64,000 nucleotides of DNA, taken from positions 1 through 64,000 of the forward strand of contig CBFHQM010000010.1 in assembly GCA_965657965.1 (NCBI GenBank). The letters are read 5' to 3'. Position numbers and translations under genes: made by a program. A model generated the notes under the pieces. That model searched no databases. It saw nothing but the letters and a program-made list of their open reading frames with translations, and was not told the origin of the DNA. The DNA is from UBA8752 sp965657965 (GTDB lineage: Bacteria; Bacteroidota; Bacteroidia; Flavobacteriales_D; Sanyastnellaceae). Below, in pieces: positions 31,865 through 40,269 of the stretch (position 1 is the first letter of the stretch; each line of letters starts with the position of its first letter).

Positions 31865-33226
31865 ATGTGGTGGCAAACCGCAAAAGAGAAGGGGTTGTCC
31901 CCTGTAGACGGAGCGCCCCTGGTGGCGCTTCGTCTCGTTTTTGCGGGATTGATTTTGTTCAGCACCCTTCGCTTCATTGCTTCGGGTTGGGTTGAATCAC
32001 AAGTCGTTCACCCTTTGGTGGCTTTCCCTTTTGATTGGTTTTCGTGGCTTCCACGGCCGGGTTTGTTCATGGCATACGGTTTGTTTGGTGCCATGGCGTT
32101 TGGTGCGATTTTGATGCTGCTGAATCGGCCGCGATTGGGGGCTTTGATTTTTGTGGTCCCTTTCACTTACGTGGAGCTGTTGGACAAAACCAATTACCTG
32201 AACCATTACTACTTCGTGTCGTTGATGGCGGGCCTGTTTGTGTTCTTGCCCTCTCGCAATCAAGACGCCGCAGGTGTTCCTCGGTTTGCGCGAGACTTGC
32301 CCAAGTTGTTGTTGACGCTGGTTTATTTCTATGCGGGCTTGGCCAAATTGAATGCAGATTGGATGTGGGAGGCCTTGCCACTGGCCATCTGGTTGCCACA
32401 GCACTCAGATTTTCCAGTGGTGGGCTCCATCCTCACATGGCCTGTTACGGCTTATTTGTTTTCTTGGGGTGGCTTGATTTTCGACCTTTTTGCGGGTTTT
32501 GCACTGTGGTCTGACCGGTGGCGTCCTTGGGTGTATCCGGTGGTGGTGGTTTTTCATCTCTTGACTTGGTCCCTTTTTCCGATTGGTGTTTTTCCGTGGG
32601 TCATGATGGGGAGCACCCTTGTGTTTTTCTCGCCTAGTTTTCACCGAGGTTGGTTGGGCCGATGGACGAGAATGGCCATTCCTGAATTTCGTCGGTCTTC
32701 GTGTGATTCAGCGGCGAATCGCTGGGGGCTCTCTTTGTCTATGGGTTTCCTTCTGATCCAGTTGGCGTTGCCATGGCGTTTCCTGGCTTATCCAGGAGAT
32801 TTGTTTTGGACGGAGTCCGGGTATCGCTTCAGTTGGCGGGTAATGCTCATGGAAAAGGCGGGCGTGGCCTACTTCTATGCCCAAGATGGAGAGGGCAGAG
32901 AACGAGAGGTGGACTTGAGCGGTTGGTTTACTCCAAACCAGTTCAAAATGATGGCCACCCAACCGGATATGATTGTTCAAGCGGCCAAATGGATCAAGCA
33001 ACATGACCTGGATATGGGCTTGGATACGCGGCGCGTCAGGGCCGAGGTTTGGGTGGGCTTGAATGGAAAACGTTCTCAGCTGTTTGTGGATCCATTTGTG
33101 GACCTCTCTCAAATCGAGGATGCCATGTGGGCGTCACGCGATTGGGTTCTTCCTTTGGACAGTGTCGTGAGCATGTCTGAGTTCAGGGCGCGTAAAAAAC
33201 AATGGCGATCCCAATCCGAATGGTGA
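31865..33226 (+). CDS. HTTM domain membrane protein (vitamin K-dependent carboxylase-like)
   Basis: The 453-residue protein starts at 31865 (MWWQTAKEKGLSPVDGAPL), five bases after the imelysin stop. It has several membrane segments in residues 20-320 and a soluble C-terminal ~130 residues. The core LLLTLVYFYAGLAKLNADWMWEALPLAIWLP matches the HTTM family, related to gamma-glutamyl carboxylase; LDKTNYLNHYYFVSLMAGLFVFLPS also fits. The family's role in bacteria is unknown, but it recurs beside imelysin and TonB receptors, suggesting it modifies or transports something needed for uptake. Its stop overlaps the receptor gene by 25 bases. Confidence 0.9.
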   Translation: MWWQTAKEKGLSPVDGAPLVALRLVFAGLILFSTLRFIASGWVESQVVHPLVAFPFDWFSWLPRPGLFMAYGLFGAMAFGAILMLLNRPRLGALIFVVPFTYVELLDKTNYLNHYYFVSLMAGLFVFLPSRNQDAAGVPRFARDLPKLLLTLVYFYAGLAKLNADWMWEALPLAIWLPQHSDFPVVGSILTWPVTAYLFSWGGLIFDLFAGFALWSDRWRPWVYPVVVVFHLLTWSLFPIGVFPWVMMGSTLVFFSPSFHRGWLGRWTRMAIPEFRRSSCDSAANRWGLSLSMGFLLIQLALPWRFLAYPGDLFWTESGYRFSWRVMLMEKAGVAYFYAQDGEGREREVDLSGWFTPNQFKMMATQPDMIVQAAKWIKQHDLDMGLDTRRVRAEVWVGLNGKRSQLFVDPFVDLSQIEDAMWASRDWVLPLDSVVSMSEFRARKKQWRSQSEW

Positions 33227-35502
33227 GTCGGTCTCCTTTTGGCGGTGGAGTCAAGGTGCTGCTGTTGCTGACGCTGTTGTCGGTGGGCATGGAGTCCAAG
33301 GCTCAATCGGACTCGTTGCCGGCGTTGGCGCGTGATTTGAGCCCCGCCGAAGTATCGGCTGAGCGACCTGAGCCGGTGAGGTGGATGCAGTCCATTGGTG
33401 TGGAAGGCATTTACACCGGAATGAAGAGTCGGGTGTTCAATTGGGCAGAATCCGAGGCCGTGCAGTCCGCCCAGCATCACCGACAACTGTTGATTTCGGT
33501 GCCGGGGGCCAACATTTGGCAGAGCGATGCAGCCGGTTTACAGCTGGGCATAGGGGTTCGGGGCTTGAGCCCAAGTCGCTCCTCACATCTGTCTGTGCGG
33601 CAAAATGGAATGCCCATCGCGGCAGATCCACTCGGTTATCCTGAGGCTTATTACGCTCCGCCAACGCGGGCGGTGCGTGAAGTGCGCATGGTGAGTGGAG
33701 CAGGGGCATTGCAATACGGTTCTCAGTTGGGTGGCATGCTTGACTTTATCATGCGGGATGGAAGGGAGCACGAAGGGCTCTGGTCGAGTGCGGCCATGAC
33801 CGCGGTGGTCTATCCGGAGGCGCTGTCCACCCCCAATGAGGCAGAGGGTCCGCGGCATTTTTTCAATGGCTTTGGGGAATTGGGCTGGCAAAGCCCGAGT
33901 GGAAAACTCCATGGGTATGCTGCACTCGAGCAAAAAAGTGGCAACGGTTGGAGGCAGAATACTTGGTTTGAGTCGGGGACTGGATTGTTTCGGATGGGAG
34001 GGGCGTTGTCTCCTCAGTGGGTTTGGGACATGGATGGTGCGTGGATGAGTCGTGTAGAGAAGCAGCCAGGCGGCTTAACCGATGCGCAGTTCTCTTTAGA
34101 TCCTCGGGCATCATTTCGAGATCGAAACCATTTCCAAGTCAGCCACAATTCTGTGGCATTGCGCATACAGAATGTACCCAGTGGCATCCGAGACTGGCTT
34201 TGGAGTGCGCGCTTTCATGGACTGCAGGCCAGGCGGGCTTCTTTGGGGTATTTGGGCTTTCCGAATCGGGTAGACCCCGGGGTAGACCGCGAGCTGATTT
34301 CCGGACGATTCCGCCACGCAGGCATGGACTTGAAGGGGGTCAAGCGCTGGTATGCCAAGCACGGGGGCATTCACGCCCTCACTTTCGGAGTCCAGGCGCT
34401 CAAGGGCAACAGCTTGGCCCTGCAGGGCGAAGGCAGTCCCGGGGAGGCCGCGGCATTCGAATTTGTAACGCCAGAGGCCGGAGACGGCAGCAATTATGTT
34501 TTTCCAAACGCCCAGTTGGCTGCCCATGTCCAAGCGGCCTGGTCGCCCTTTCCGAGGTGGGTTGTTACACCGGGATGGAGACTGGAGTTCATCGATACCC
34601 GAGCGGACGGTCAGTATCGAGAGTCCATTTTTGATGGGGCGGGAAATCTAATCGAGGATTCCGTGTTCGTTCAAACCGAGCATCGTCAAAGGGCTGTAGG
34701 CCTGCCTGGTTTGGGGTTCTCACACAAGTTTGGAGACTTGGAGGCCTATGGCAATGCGGTTGCGAATTACCGGGCCATCAATTTCAGCGACATCCAACTC
34801 CGGGGCATTGGAAGAAAAATTGATCCGAACATCCGTGACGAGCGTGGGCGAAATGTGGATTTGGGTCTGCGTGGCGTGCTCAGGAAGAAGCTGAAGTTCG
34901 ACGTGAGTGCGTTTCAGTTGAATTACCGCGATCGAATTGGACTTTATGCCACCACGATTCCCGATCCGGTTGTGATTGAGCGGGTGGTGCTGCTGAGGAG
35001 CAACATCGCAGATGCCCGAACAAGGGGTTTGGAATTGACCATTGGTGGGGTCCTCATGGAAAAGCCGAGCGCCTCAACCAGGTTGGAAGGATTGCTGACA
35101 GGCTCGGTCATGAAGAGCCAATACCTCGCAAGCGAGCAAAGCGCCTTCCGAGGAAAAGAGGTGGAGTACGTACCGGATTACATCCTTCGGTCATCTCTCA
35201 TCTTCACGCACAAGACGTGGCATTGGGATTTGGGCGTACATGCTGTGGGTGCTCAGTTTACTGAGGCCACCAATGCGGTCTTCACCCCCGATGCCATTCA
35301 CGGAGAAATCCCTGCTTTTGGGGTCGTCGACGTCGGGTTTGGTTTCAATTCGCCAAAAGGATGGTCCATTCGCTGCGCATTGGACAATGCGACCAACGCC
35401 CAATATTTTACGCGACGTTCTGCGGCTTATCCAGGGCCGGGCATCCTGCCAGCTGACGGGCGATCATTGCAAATCACTGTCGGTTATCAGGGCTGGCGCT
35501 GA
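33202..35502 (+). CDS. TonB-dependent outer-membrane receptor
   Basis: A 766-residue receptor with a signal peptide (VKVLLLLTLLSVGMESKAQ). It has a plug domain at about residues 65-185 (SVPGANIWQSDAAGLQLGIGVRGLSPSR, VRMVSGAGALQYGSQLGGMLDFIM) and a C-terminal barrel ending in a strand with aromatic residues (LQITVGYQGWR). It lacks the N-terminal carboxypeptidase-like domain common in SusC-type receptors and is closer to FecA-like siderophore or citrate receptors. A start at 33220, overlapping the HTTM stop, is equally possible. As the last gene of the operon it probably imports the iron source. It overlaps the convergent CIA30 gene by 29 bases. Confidence 0.92.
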   Translation: MAIPIRMVSRSPFGGGVKVLLLLTLLSVGMESKAQSDSLPALARDLSPAEVSAERPEPVRWMQSIGVEGIYTGMKSRVFNWAESEAVQSAQHHRQLLISVPGANIWQSDAAGLQLGIGVRGLSPSRSSHLSVRQNGMPIAADPLGYPEAYYAPPTRAVREVRMVSGAGALQYGSQLGGMLDFIMRDGREHEGLWSSAAMTAVVYPEALSTPNEAEGPRHFFNGFGELGWQSPSGKLHGYAALEQKSGNGWRQNTWFESGTGLFRMGGALSPQWVWDMDGAWMSRVEKQPGGLTDAQFSLDPRASFRDRNHFQVSHNSVALRIQNVPSGIRDWLWSARFHGLQARRASLGYLGFPNRVDPGVDRELISGRFRHAGMDLKGVKRWYAKHGGIHALTFGVQALKGNSLALQGEGSPGEAAAFEFVTPEAGDGSNYVFPNAQLAAHVQAAWSPFPRWVVTPGWRLEFIDTRADGQYRESIFDGAGNLIEDSVFVQTEHRQRAVGLPGLGFSHKFGDLEAYGNAVANYRAINFSDIQLRGIGRKIDPNIRDERGRNVDLGLRGVLRKKLKFDVSAFQLNYRDRIGLYATTIPDPVVIERVVLLRSNIADARTRGLELTIGGVLMEKPSASTRLEGLLTGSVMKSQYLASEQSAFRGKEVEYVPDYILRSSLIFTHKTWHWDLGVHAVGAQFTEATNAVFTPDAIHGEIPAFGVVDVGFGFNSPKGWSIRCALDNATNAQYFTRRSAAYPGPGILPADGRSLQITVGYQGWR

Positions 35503-36070
35503 ACCGCATCCAGTCGACCTCGAGGCCAAACTCGCCAGCGAGACCGTCATACTTCATCATTCCGATACGCAGCACCTCGGACAGGTTGCCCCAGGTCCAG
35601 ATTTTGGGCAATTCACCGGTCATGGCGCTGCTTTTTTTGAGTGCGGAAAACGGCACTGTGACTTCTTGCCATTCGGAGTCTGCTTTGAAGTCAGTTTTCC
35701 AGTAGGGCATCCACCATTGTTCGGAGACCTCCATGGTCAGGGTAAAGGTGTCGGCCTCCCCATTGGTGGTCCGGCAGCGAATGGTAACCGCGTCAAAGCC
35801 GGATAGGTCCTGCTCTCCCCAAGGTGACCGCACGGAACTAAATCCACCGTTGTTCTCCAACGACACGCGGCCTTCCCACTTGAGGGTGGATCGGCTGTAG
35901 CTCACGTTGCCAACAGATCTTCCGCCCATTACACCGTCGTTTAGCGCGCGCCAGTTGGACAGTTCCCCTTTTCCAAAGTCCATGACGGCATCGGAAGGGG
36001 CGGTGTTGGATGGGCCGAAGGAGAACATGAACAACAGGGCAAATAGGGTGGGCAATTGAATCGCGAGCAT
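35474..36070 (-). CDS. CIA30 family protein
   Basis: The 198-residue product resembles NDUFAF1/CIA30 domain proteins: RALNDGVMGGRSVGNVSYS, NGGFSSVRSPW, DAVTIRCRTTNGEADTFTL, and the C-terminal ILRIGMMKYDGLAGEFGLEVDWMRF. A hydrophobic N-terminus (MLAIQLPTLFALLFMFSFGPSN) looks like a signal peptide, so this member is probably exported. In mitochondria the family helps assemble complex I; the bacterial role is unknown. It is convergent with, and overlaps, the receptor gene. Confidence 0.88.
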   Translation of the reverse strand: MLAIQLPTLFALLFMFSFGPSNTAPSDAVMDFGKGELSNWRALNDGVMGGRSVGNVSYSRSTLKWEGRVSLENNGGFSSVRSPWGEQDLSGFDAVTIRCRTTNGEADTFTLTMEVSEQWWMPYWKTDFKADSEWQEVTVPFSALKKSSAMTGELPKIWTWGNLSEVLRIGMMKYDGLAGEFGLEVDWMRFSASPDNRQ

Positions 36071-36124
36071 GCCTAGTGAACAGAACGCAACACCCTTAGG
36101 TTCAAGTCCGACTCTCCTTGGGGC

Positions 36125-37540
36125 TCATTTTCCGATGCAGAAGTTGCCAAAAATGTGACCCAGCAGATCATCTGGAGTCACCACACCCGTGATGCGCCCA
36201 AGTTGTTCCAATGCCTCTCTGTGGTCCACGGCAAGGAGATCACCGCTCATCCCCGCATTCAGTCCGTCTAAGGCACGCTGAAGGGCTTCGCGTGTCCGCT
36301 GCAAGGCTTCGCGGTGGCGCAAGTTGGTCACCAGGATGCGGTCTTCGGCCAGAGCGCTGCGGTAGTCCCGGCCCAATCGATGCTCAAGGTTGTCCAGACC
36401 AATGCGCTCTTCGGCACTGATGGTCAGGACCTCTTCGGCCCCTTCTGGGCACCAACCTTCTGGAGCAGGAGCGAGGTCTGTTTTGTTGATCACCGCGATG
36501 AAGGTGCCTGCGGGCTCATCGAGGTCTTCTGCAGCCTTTCGTTGAGTTTGAGCGGCACTTTGTATCTCTTGCTCAGCAGTGAGACGACCGGCTTGGTCTT
36601 GGATGTCGCGGGCGTCGATGAGGTAGAGAACAAAGCGAGCGGATGCCGCTTTGGACCAAGCCCTGCGAATTCCCTCTGCTTCGATGTCGTCGGTGGTGTC
36701 CCGAAGCCCTGCGGTATCGATAAAGCGAAACCGGATGCCCTCCAAGGTGAGCGTCTCTTCGAGGGTGTCTCTGGTGGTCCCCGGTGTATTCGATACGATG
36801 GCGCGGTCCTCTTTCAGGAGGGCGTTGAGTAAGGTTGACTTTCCTCGGTTGGGTGCGCCCAGAATCGCCACGGGAACCCCTTCTGCAATCGCCCGGCCTG
36901 TGGAGAAGCCGTCGAGCAACTGAGCGATGCGATCCAGCAAATCCGACACGTGTTTGCGGTAGGCGTCGCGGTCGGCAAACTCCACATCTTCTTCCCCAAA
37001 ATCAAGCTCCAACTCCATCAGGGCGGTGTACTCAATGAGCGCCGCTCGGAAGTCGCCGATTTCACGGCTGAACCCTCCGCCAAGTTGTTGCAAGGCCAAT
37101 CGGTGGGCGCCGGCGTGATCGGCATCGATCAAATCGCCAATGGCCTCGGCCTGGGCCAGGTCACGCTTGCCGTGAAGGAAGGCCCTTTGGGTAAACTCTC
37201 CCGGCAAGGCCGGGCGACAGCCGGCGTCGATCAAGCACTCCATGAGACGCTGGACGATAAAGGGGCTACCGTGAATGTGACATTCCACAACATCTTCTCC
37301 AGTGAAGCTTCTCGGGCCTTTAAAAGGAAGGAGCAAGGCTTCGTCAAGCAGTTCGTCGCCTGCATAAAGGTTGCGCAAAGCGGCTTTTCCAGGGGGGCAT
37401 TTGGCCAGACGTCCTCGGCAAAGCGCGTCTGCCGTGGTCCAAGCGTCCGGGCCACTGATGCGAACTACGGCCACGCCGCCTCTTCCTGCGGGGGTCGAAA
37501 GTGCACAAATCGTGGTGCCGTCAAGGGGGTGTGCGGGCAT
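36125..37540 (-). CDS. mnmE: tRNA uridine-5-carboxymethylaminomethyl modification GTPase
   Basis: A 471-residue GTPase that, with MnmG, modifies the wobble uridine of several tRNAs. N-terminal folate-binding part: TTICALSTPAGRGGVAVVRISG. G domain: G1 GAPNRGKSTLLNAL, G3 DTAGLRDTTDDIE, G4 NKTD. The C-terminus ends in the catalytic FCIGK with the conserved Cys. The start at 37540 matches family length. It is divergent from sucD. Confidence 0.98.
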   Translation of the reverse strand: MPAHPLDGTTICALSTPAGRGGVAVVRISGPDAWTTADALCRGRLAKCPPGKAALRNLYAGDELLDEALLLPFKGPRSFTGEDVVECHIHGSPFIVQRLMECLIDAGCRPALPGEFTQRAFLHGKRDLAQAEAIGDLIDADHAGAHRLALQQLGGGFSREIGDFRAALIEYTALMELELDFGEEDVEFADRDAYRKHVSDLLDRIAQLLDGFSTGRAIAEGVPVAILGAPNRGKSTLLNALLKEDRAIVSNTPGTTRDTLEETLTLEGIRFRFIDTAGLRDTTDDIEAEGIRRAWSKAASARFVLYLIDARDIQDQAGRLTAEQEIQSAAQTQRKAAEDLDEPAGTFIAVINKTDLAPAPEGWCPEGAEEVLTISAEERIGLDNLEHRLGRDYRSALAEDRILVTNLRHREALQRTREALQRALDGLNAGMSGDLLAVDHREALEQLGRITGVVTPDDLLGHIFGNFCIGK

Positions 37541-37566
37541 GGGGGGAAATTAGCCCTTCACCCTTA

Positions 37567-37596
37567 TTGATGGAGGGCTGAGCGGCGTTACTTTTG
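37567..37596 (+). promoter_or_regulatory. Promoter of sucD
   Basis: TTG (37567-37569), 19 bases, then TACTTTTG (37589-37596), an exact Bacteroidota-type -33/-7 pair. The ATG follows 51 bases after the -7 element. Confidence 0.6.
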
Positions 37597-37647
37597 CCGC
37601 GTCTTAATGTCCCTTTTCGACATCATCACCCGCGTTAATTCCACACC

Positions 37648-38532
37648 ATGAGCGTTCTCGTCAACAAAGATTCCCGCATCATCGTCCAAGGCTTTACTGG
37701 TTCTGAAGGCACCTTTCATGCCAGTCAGATGATCGAGTATGGCACCAATGTGGTGGGTGGTGTTACGCCAGGCAAGGGTGGGCAAAGCCACCTTGATCGT
37801 CCGGTTTTCAATACTGTAGCCGATGCCGTGAGCGAGGCGGGAGCGGACACAAGCATTCTATTTGTGCCACCGGCATTTGCTGCCGATGCCATTTTAGAAG
37901 CTGCGGATGCAGGCATCAAAGTGATCATTTGCATCACAGAGGGCATTCCCGTGGCCGACATGGTGAAGGTGAAGGCGCACCTCGATCACCTCGAAGATTG
38001 CACCCTTGTCGGTCCAAACTGTCCAGGCGTGATGACGGCCGGAGAGGCGAAAGTGGGCATCATGCCCGGCTTCATTTTCAATCCGGGTCGCATTGGAATT
38101 GTGTCCAAAAGCGGAACGTTGACGTATGAGGCGGTGGACCAGATTACCAAGGCGGGCTTGGGCCAGTCCACGGCCATTGGCATTGGTGGCGACCCCATCA
38201 TCGGGACCACAACCTTGGAGGCGGTTCAGTTGCTCATGGCCGACAGCGAGACAGATGGCATCATCATGATCGGAGAGATTGGTGGCGACCTCGAGGTCAA
38301 AGCGGCCCGCTGGATTGCGCAAAACGGCACGAAGCCGGTTGTGGGCTTCATTGCGGGTGTGACGGCTCCAAAAGGTCGGACCATGGGCCATGCGGGTGCG
38401 ATTGTGAGCGGCGAAGAAGAGAGCGCCGAAGCCAAAAAGGCGGTCATGCGCGAGTGTGGCATCCATGTGGTGGACAGCCCAGCTCAAATCGGAGCCATGA
38501 TGGTCGAGGCGTTGAAGACGGTCAACGCCTGA
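37648..38532 (+). CDS. sucD: Succinate--CoA ligase, ADP-forming, alpha subunit
   Basis: The 294-residue alpha subunit converts succinyl-CoA to succinate with ATP or GTP formation in the TCA cycle. Signatures: IIVQGFTGSEGTFHASQMIEYGTNVVGGVTPGKGG (CoA-binding Rossmann part), LVGPNCPGVMTAGEAKVGIMPG and GIVSKSGTLTYEAV, with the phospho-His loop in TMGHAGAIVSGEEESAEAKKAVM (His near residue 250). The beta subunit gene is not nearby. It has its own promoter and is convergent with the second deoxynucleoside kinase. Confidence 0.97.
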   Translation: MSVLVNKDSRIIVQGFTGSEGTFHASQMIEYGTNVVGGVTPGKGGQSHLDRPVFNTVADAVSEAGADTSILFVPPAFAADAILEAADAGIKVIICITEGIPVADMVKVKAHLDHLEDCTLVGPNCPGVMTAGEAKVGIMPGFIFNPGRIGIVSKSGTLTYEAVDQITKAGLGQSTAIGIGGDPIIGTTTLEAVQLLMADSETDGIIMIGEIGGDLEVKAARWIAQNGTKPVVGFIAGVTAPKGRTMGHAGAIVSGEEESAEAKKAVMRECGIHVVDSPAQIGAMMVEALKTVNA

Positions 38533-38565
38533 TTCAAATTTCTTGCGAGCCTGAGCGGCCCCAGT

Positions 38566-39210
38566 TTAGGGTTTGACTTTGTGTACCCCCACCTTCCAAG
38601 GTTGACTTGCCACATCCATGATTTTGGACATGTCCTCGGGGCGTGCGACAAAATCAATGTCTGATGTGTCTACCCAAATGACCCGACTCCCCCTCGCGTG
38701 CTTGAAGTGGCGCTCATAGGCTTTCTCCAGCTTGGCGAGATAGTCCAAATCAATGTCTTGCTCATAGCTGCGCCCTCGGGCTGCGATTTGCGCTTGTTGA
38801 CGCTCTGATCCGGGCTTGAGGTAAAGAATGAGTTCCGGCTGAGGCATGCCGTCAGCCATTACATCATAGAGGTTCCGGAACAGGGCATATTCGGTTTGGG
38901 GCAGCGTGATCTTGGCAAATAGGTCGCTTTTGGCAAACAAGTAATCCGCGACCAGGGCGTCCCGAAACAAGGTGCGCGCCGTGAGCGCGGCTTTGACCTG
39001 CTTGAAGCGTTGGGCCAAAAAGCTGAGTTCCACAGGAAAGGCGTAGCGCTCAGGGTCCAAGTAGAATTGTTCCAGAAAGGGGTTGTCGGCAAACGGCTCC
39101 AGCAAGGGCTCGGATCCGAGACTTGTTGCAATGGCCGTGGCGAGGGTGCTTTTTCCGGCACCGATGCCGCCTTCAATCACGATGTGTCGATAGGGAATAG
39201 ATGAGGTCAT
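38566..39210 (-). CDS. Deoxynucleoside kinase (second of two in the window)
   Basis: A 214-residue P-loop kinase: IEGGIGAGKSTLATAIA near residues 13-29, FRDALVADYLFAKSDLFAKITL, and the LID YLKPGSERQQAQIAARGRSYEQDIDLDYLAKLEKAYE. It differs clearly from the kinase at 22.4-23.1 kb, as in species with separate deoxyadenosine and deoxyguanosine kinases. The ATG at 39210 overlaps the folK stop by four bases, so the two are coupled. Confidence 0.92.
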   Translation of the reverse strand: MTSSIPYRHIVIEGGIGAGKSTLATAIATSLGSEPLLEPFADNPFLEQFYLDPERYAFPVELSFLAQRFKQVKAALTARTLFRDALVADYLFAKSDLFAKITLPQTEYALFRNLYDVMADGMPQPELILYLKPGSERQQAQIAARGRSYEQDIDLDYLAKLEKAYERHFKHARGSRVIWVDTSDIDFVARPEDMSKIMDVASQPWKVGVHKVKP

Positions 39211-39707
39211 GGCCAAGGCGCAATTTGGGGCACATCTCTCGGAAGGTCAGCCAAACATTGTGCAACAGTTCGGCCATCACCTGGAATGGGTTGCTCGGGA
39301 ATCAGATCCGCCAAGGGTCTCAAGACAAAACGGCGTTGCAGCATGCGGGGGTGGGGGACTTGTAGGTTGTCCAGTTGGAGAACCCGGTTTCCCCAGAGTA
39401 CAATGTCCAGATCGATGGGGCGGGAGGTGTAGCCTTCTTTGGGTCTCTGTCGCCCCATTTCCTGCTCAATGGCCAGGAGTGTGGCCATCACCTGTTCTGG
39501 GTCATCGCCACAATGTGCATGAAGCTCCAGTTCGATGATGCGGTTCAAAAAATCGGGTGTCTTGGGTGCCATGCCCATGGCTTGGGTCTGATATGTGGGA
39601 GAGACCCTCAATACAACGCCAAGAGATGCGGCCATTCGGCGGTCCGCCTCGTCGAGGTGTTTCTGTCGGTCGCCCAGATTGGATCCGGTAGCAATGTGAA
39701 TGCGCAC
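39207..39707 (-). CDS. folK: 2-amino-4-hydroxy-6-hydroxymethyldihydropteridine diphosphokinase
   Basis: The 166-residue enzyme transfers pyrophosphate from ATP to the pterin precursor of folate. HPPK signatures: GSNLGDRQKHL near the N-terminus, TQAMGMAPKTPDFLN, IEQEMGRQRPKEGYTSRPIDLDIVLWGNRV and VPHPRMLQRRFVLRPLADL. The start codon is GTG at 39707; no in-frame ATG fits the family N-terminus. It precedes the deoxynucleoside kinase with a 4-base overlap. Confidence 0.96.
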   Translation of the reverse strand: MRIHIATGSNLGDRQKHLDEADRRMAASLGVVLRVSPTYQTQAMGMAPKTPDFLNRIIELELHAHCGDDPEQVMATLLAIEQEMGRQRPKEGYTSRPIDLDIVLWGNRVLQLDNLQVPHPRMLQRRFVLRPLADLIPEQPIPGDGRTVAQCLADLPRDVPQIAPWP

Positions 39708-39852
39708 CCTGCAAATGTCGTGAGGAAGGGACTTAGAAACGGCTCTTCTTTTGTCACGTTCTGGTTGAAATACAGGTGTGATCTGTCAAAGTGCTTCACC
39801 TCGATAAGGCCGGATGGGCAGTCACTCGGCGGGCCGGCACAACACCTCTGAT

Positions 39853-39908
39853 TGCACAATGAATGTAAAAACAGGTACTTTGCAATACAGAGTACCAAGC
39901 ATTGTGCA
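39853..39908. promoter_or_regulatory. Nested inverted repeats and promoter upstream of padR
   Basis: Outer arms TGCACAATG (39853-39861) and CATTGTGCA (39900-39908) are perfect 9-bp inverted repeats. Inside lie GGTACT (39874-39879) and AGTACC (39891-39896). TTG (39852-39854) and TACTTTG (39876-39882) could be the promoter between the arms. The layout fits autoregulation by the PadR protein encoded 15 bases downstream. Confidence 0.5.
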
Positions 39909-39922
39909 TATCCTTGCATGGC

Positions 39923-40264
39923 ATGACGAAAGAAGCCGCAGCATCAACAGCGCAAATGCGCAAGGGCGTTTTGGAGCTCTGTATCCTCCGGGTACTGCGC
40001 CAAGGCGAGGCCTACACATCCGACATCGTCGCGGCCTTGCAGGAGGTCGACCTGTTGGTGGTGGAGGGAACCATTTATCCTTTGCTCACCCGCATGAAAA
40101 ACGCCGAGACACTTACGTATCGATGGGCCGAAAGCCCGTCTGGACCGCCCCGCAAATACTACAGCATGACCAAGAAAGGAGAGCAAGTCCTTCACAAAAT
40201 GGAAGTGGCATGGAACCAATTCGTGGATTCTGTGAACTCCCTATCTCAACCCATTGAAGACTAA
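39923..40264 (+). CDS. PadR family transcriptional regulator
   Basis: A 113-residue winged-helix regulator: QMRKGVLELCILRVLRQGEAYTSDIVAALQ (helix-turn-helix region), LVVEGTIYPLLTRMKNAETLTYRW and PPRKYYSMTKKGEQVLHKM (wing), all typical of PadR. It ends with a short C-terminal helix. The ATG at 39923 is used; an upstream TTG adds no family sequence. The PspC gene starts five bases after its stop, so it probably represses an operon that includes itself and PspC in response to envelope or small-molecule signals. Confidence 0.93.
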   Translation: MTKEAAASTAQMRKGVLELCILRVLRQGEAYTSDIVAALQEVDLLVVEGTIYPLLTRMKNAETLTYRWAESPSGPPRKYYSMTKKGEQVLHKMEVAWNQFVDSVNSLSQPIED

Positions 40265-40269
40265 TTATT

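Noticed and set aside
36095..36125. Sequence GGTTCAAGTCC followed by CTCCTTGGGG, like the T-arm and 3' end of a tRNA
   Set aside because: The T-stem pairs poorly (three of five), no D-arm or anticodon arm could be found upstream, and the only matching acceptor segment lies 100 bases away inside the CIA30 coding region.
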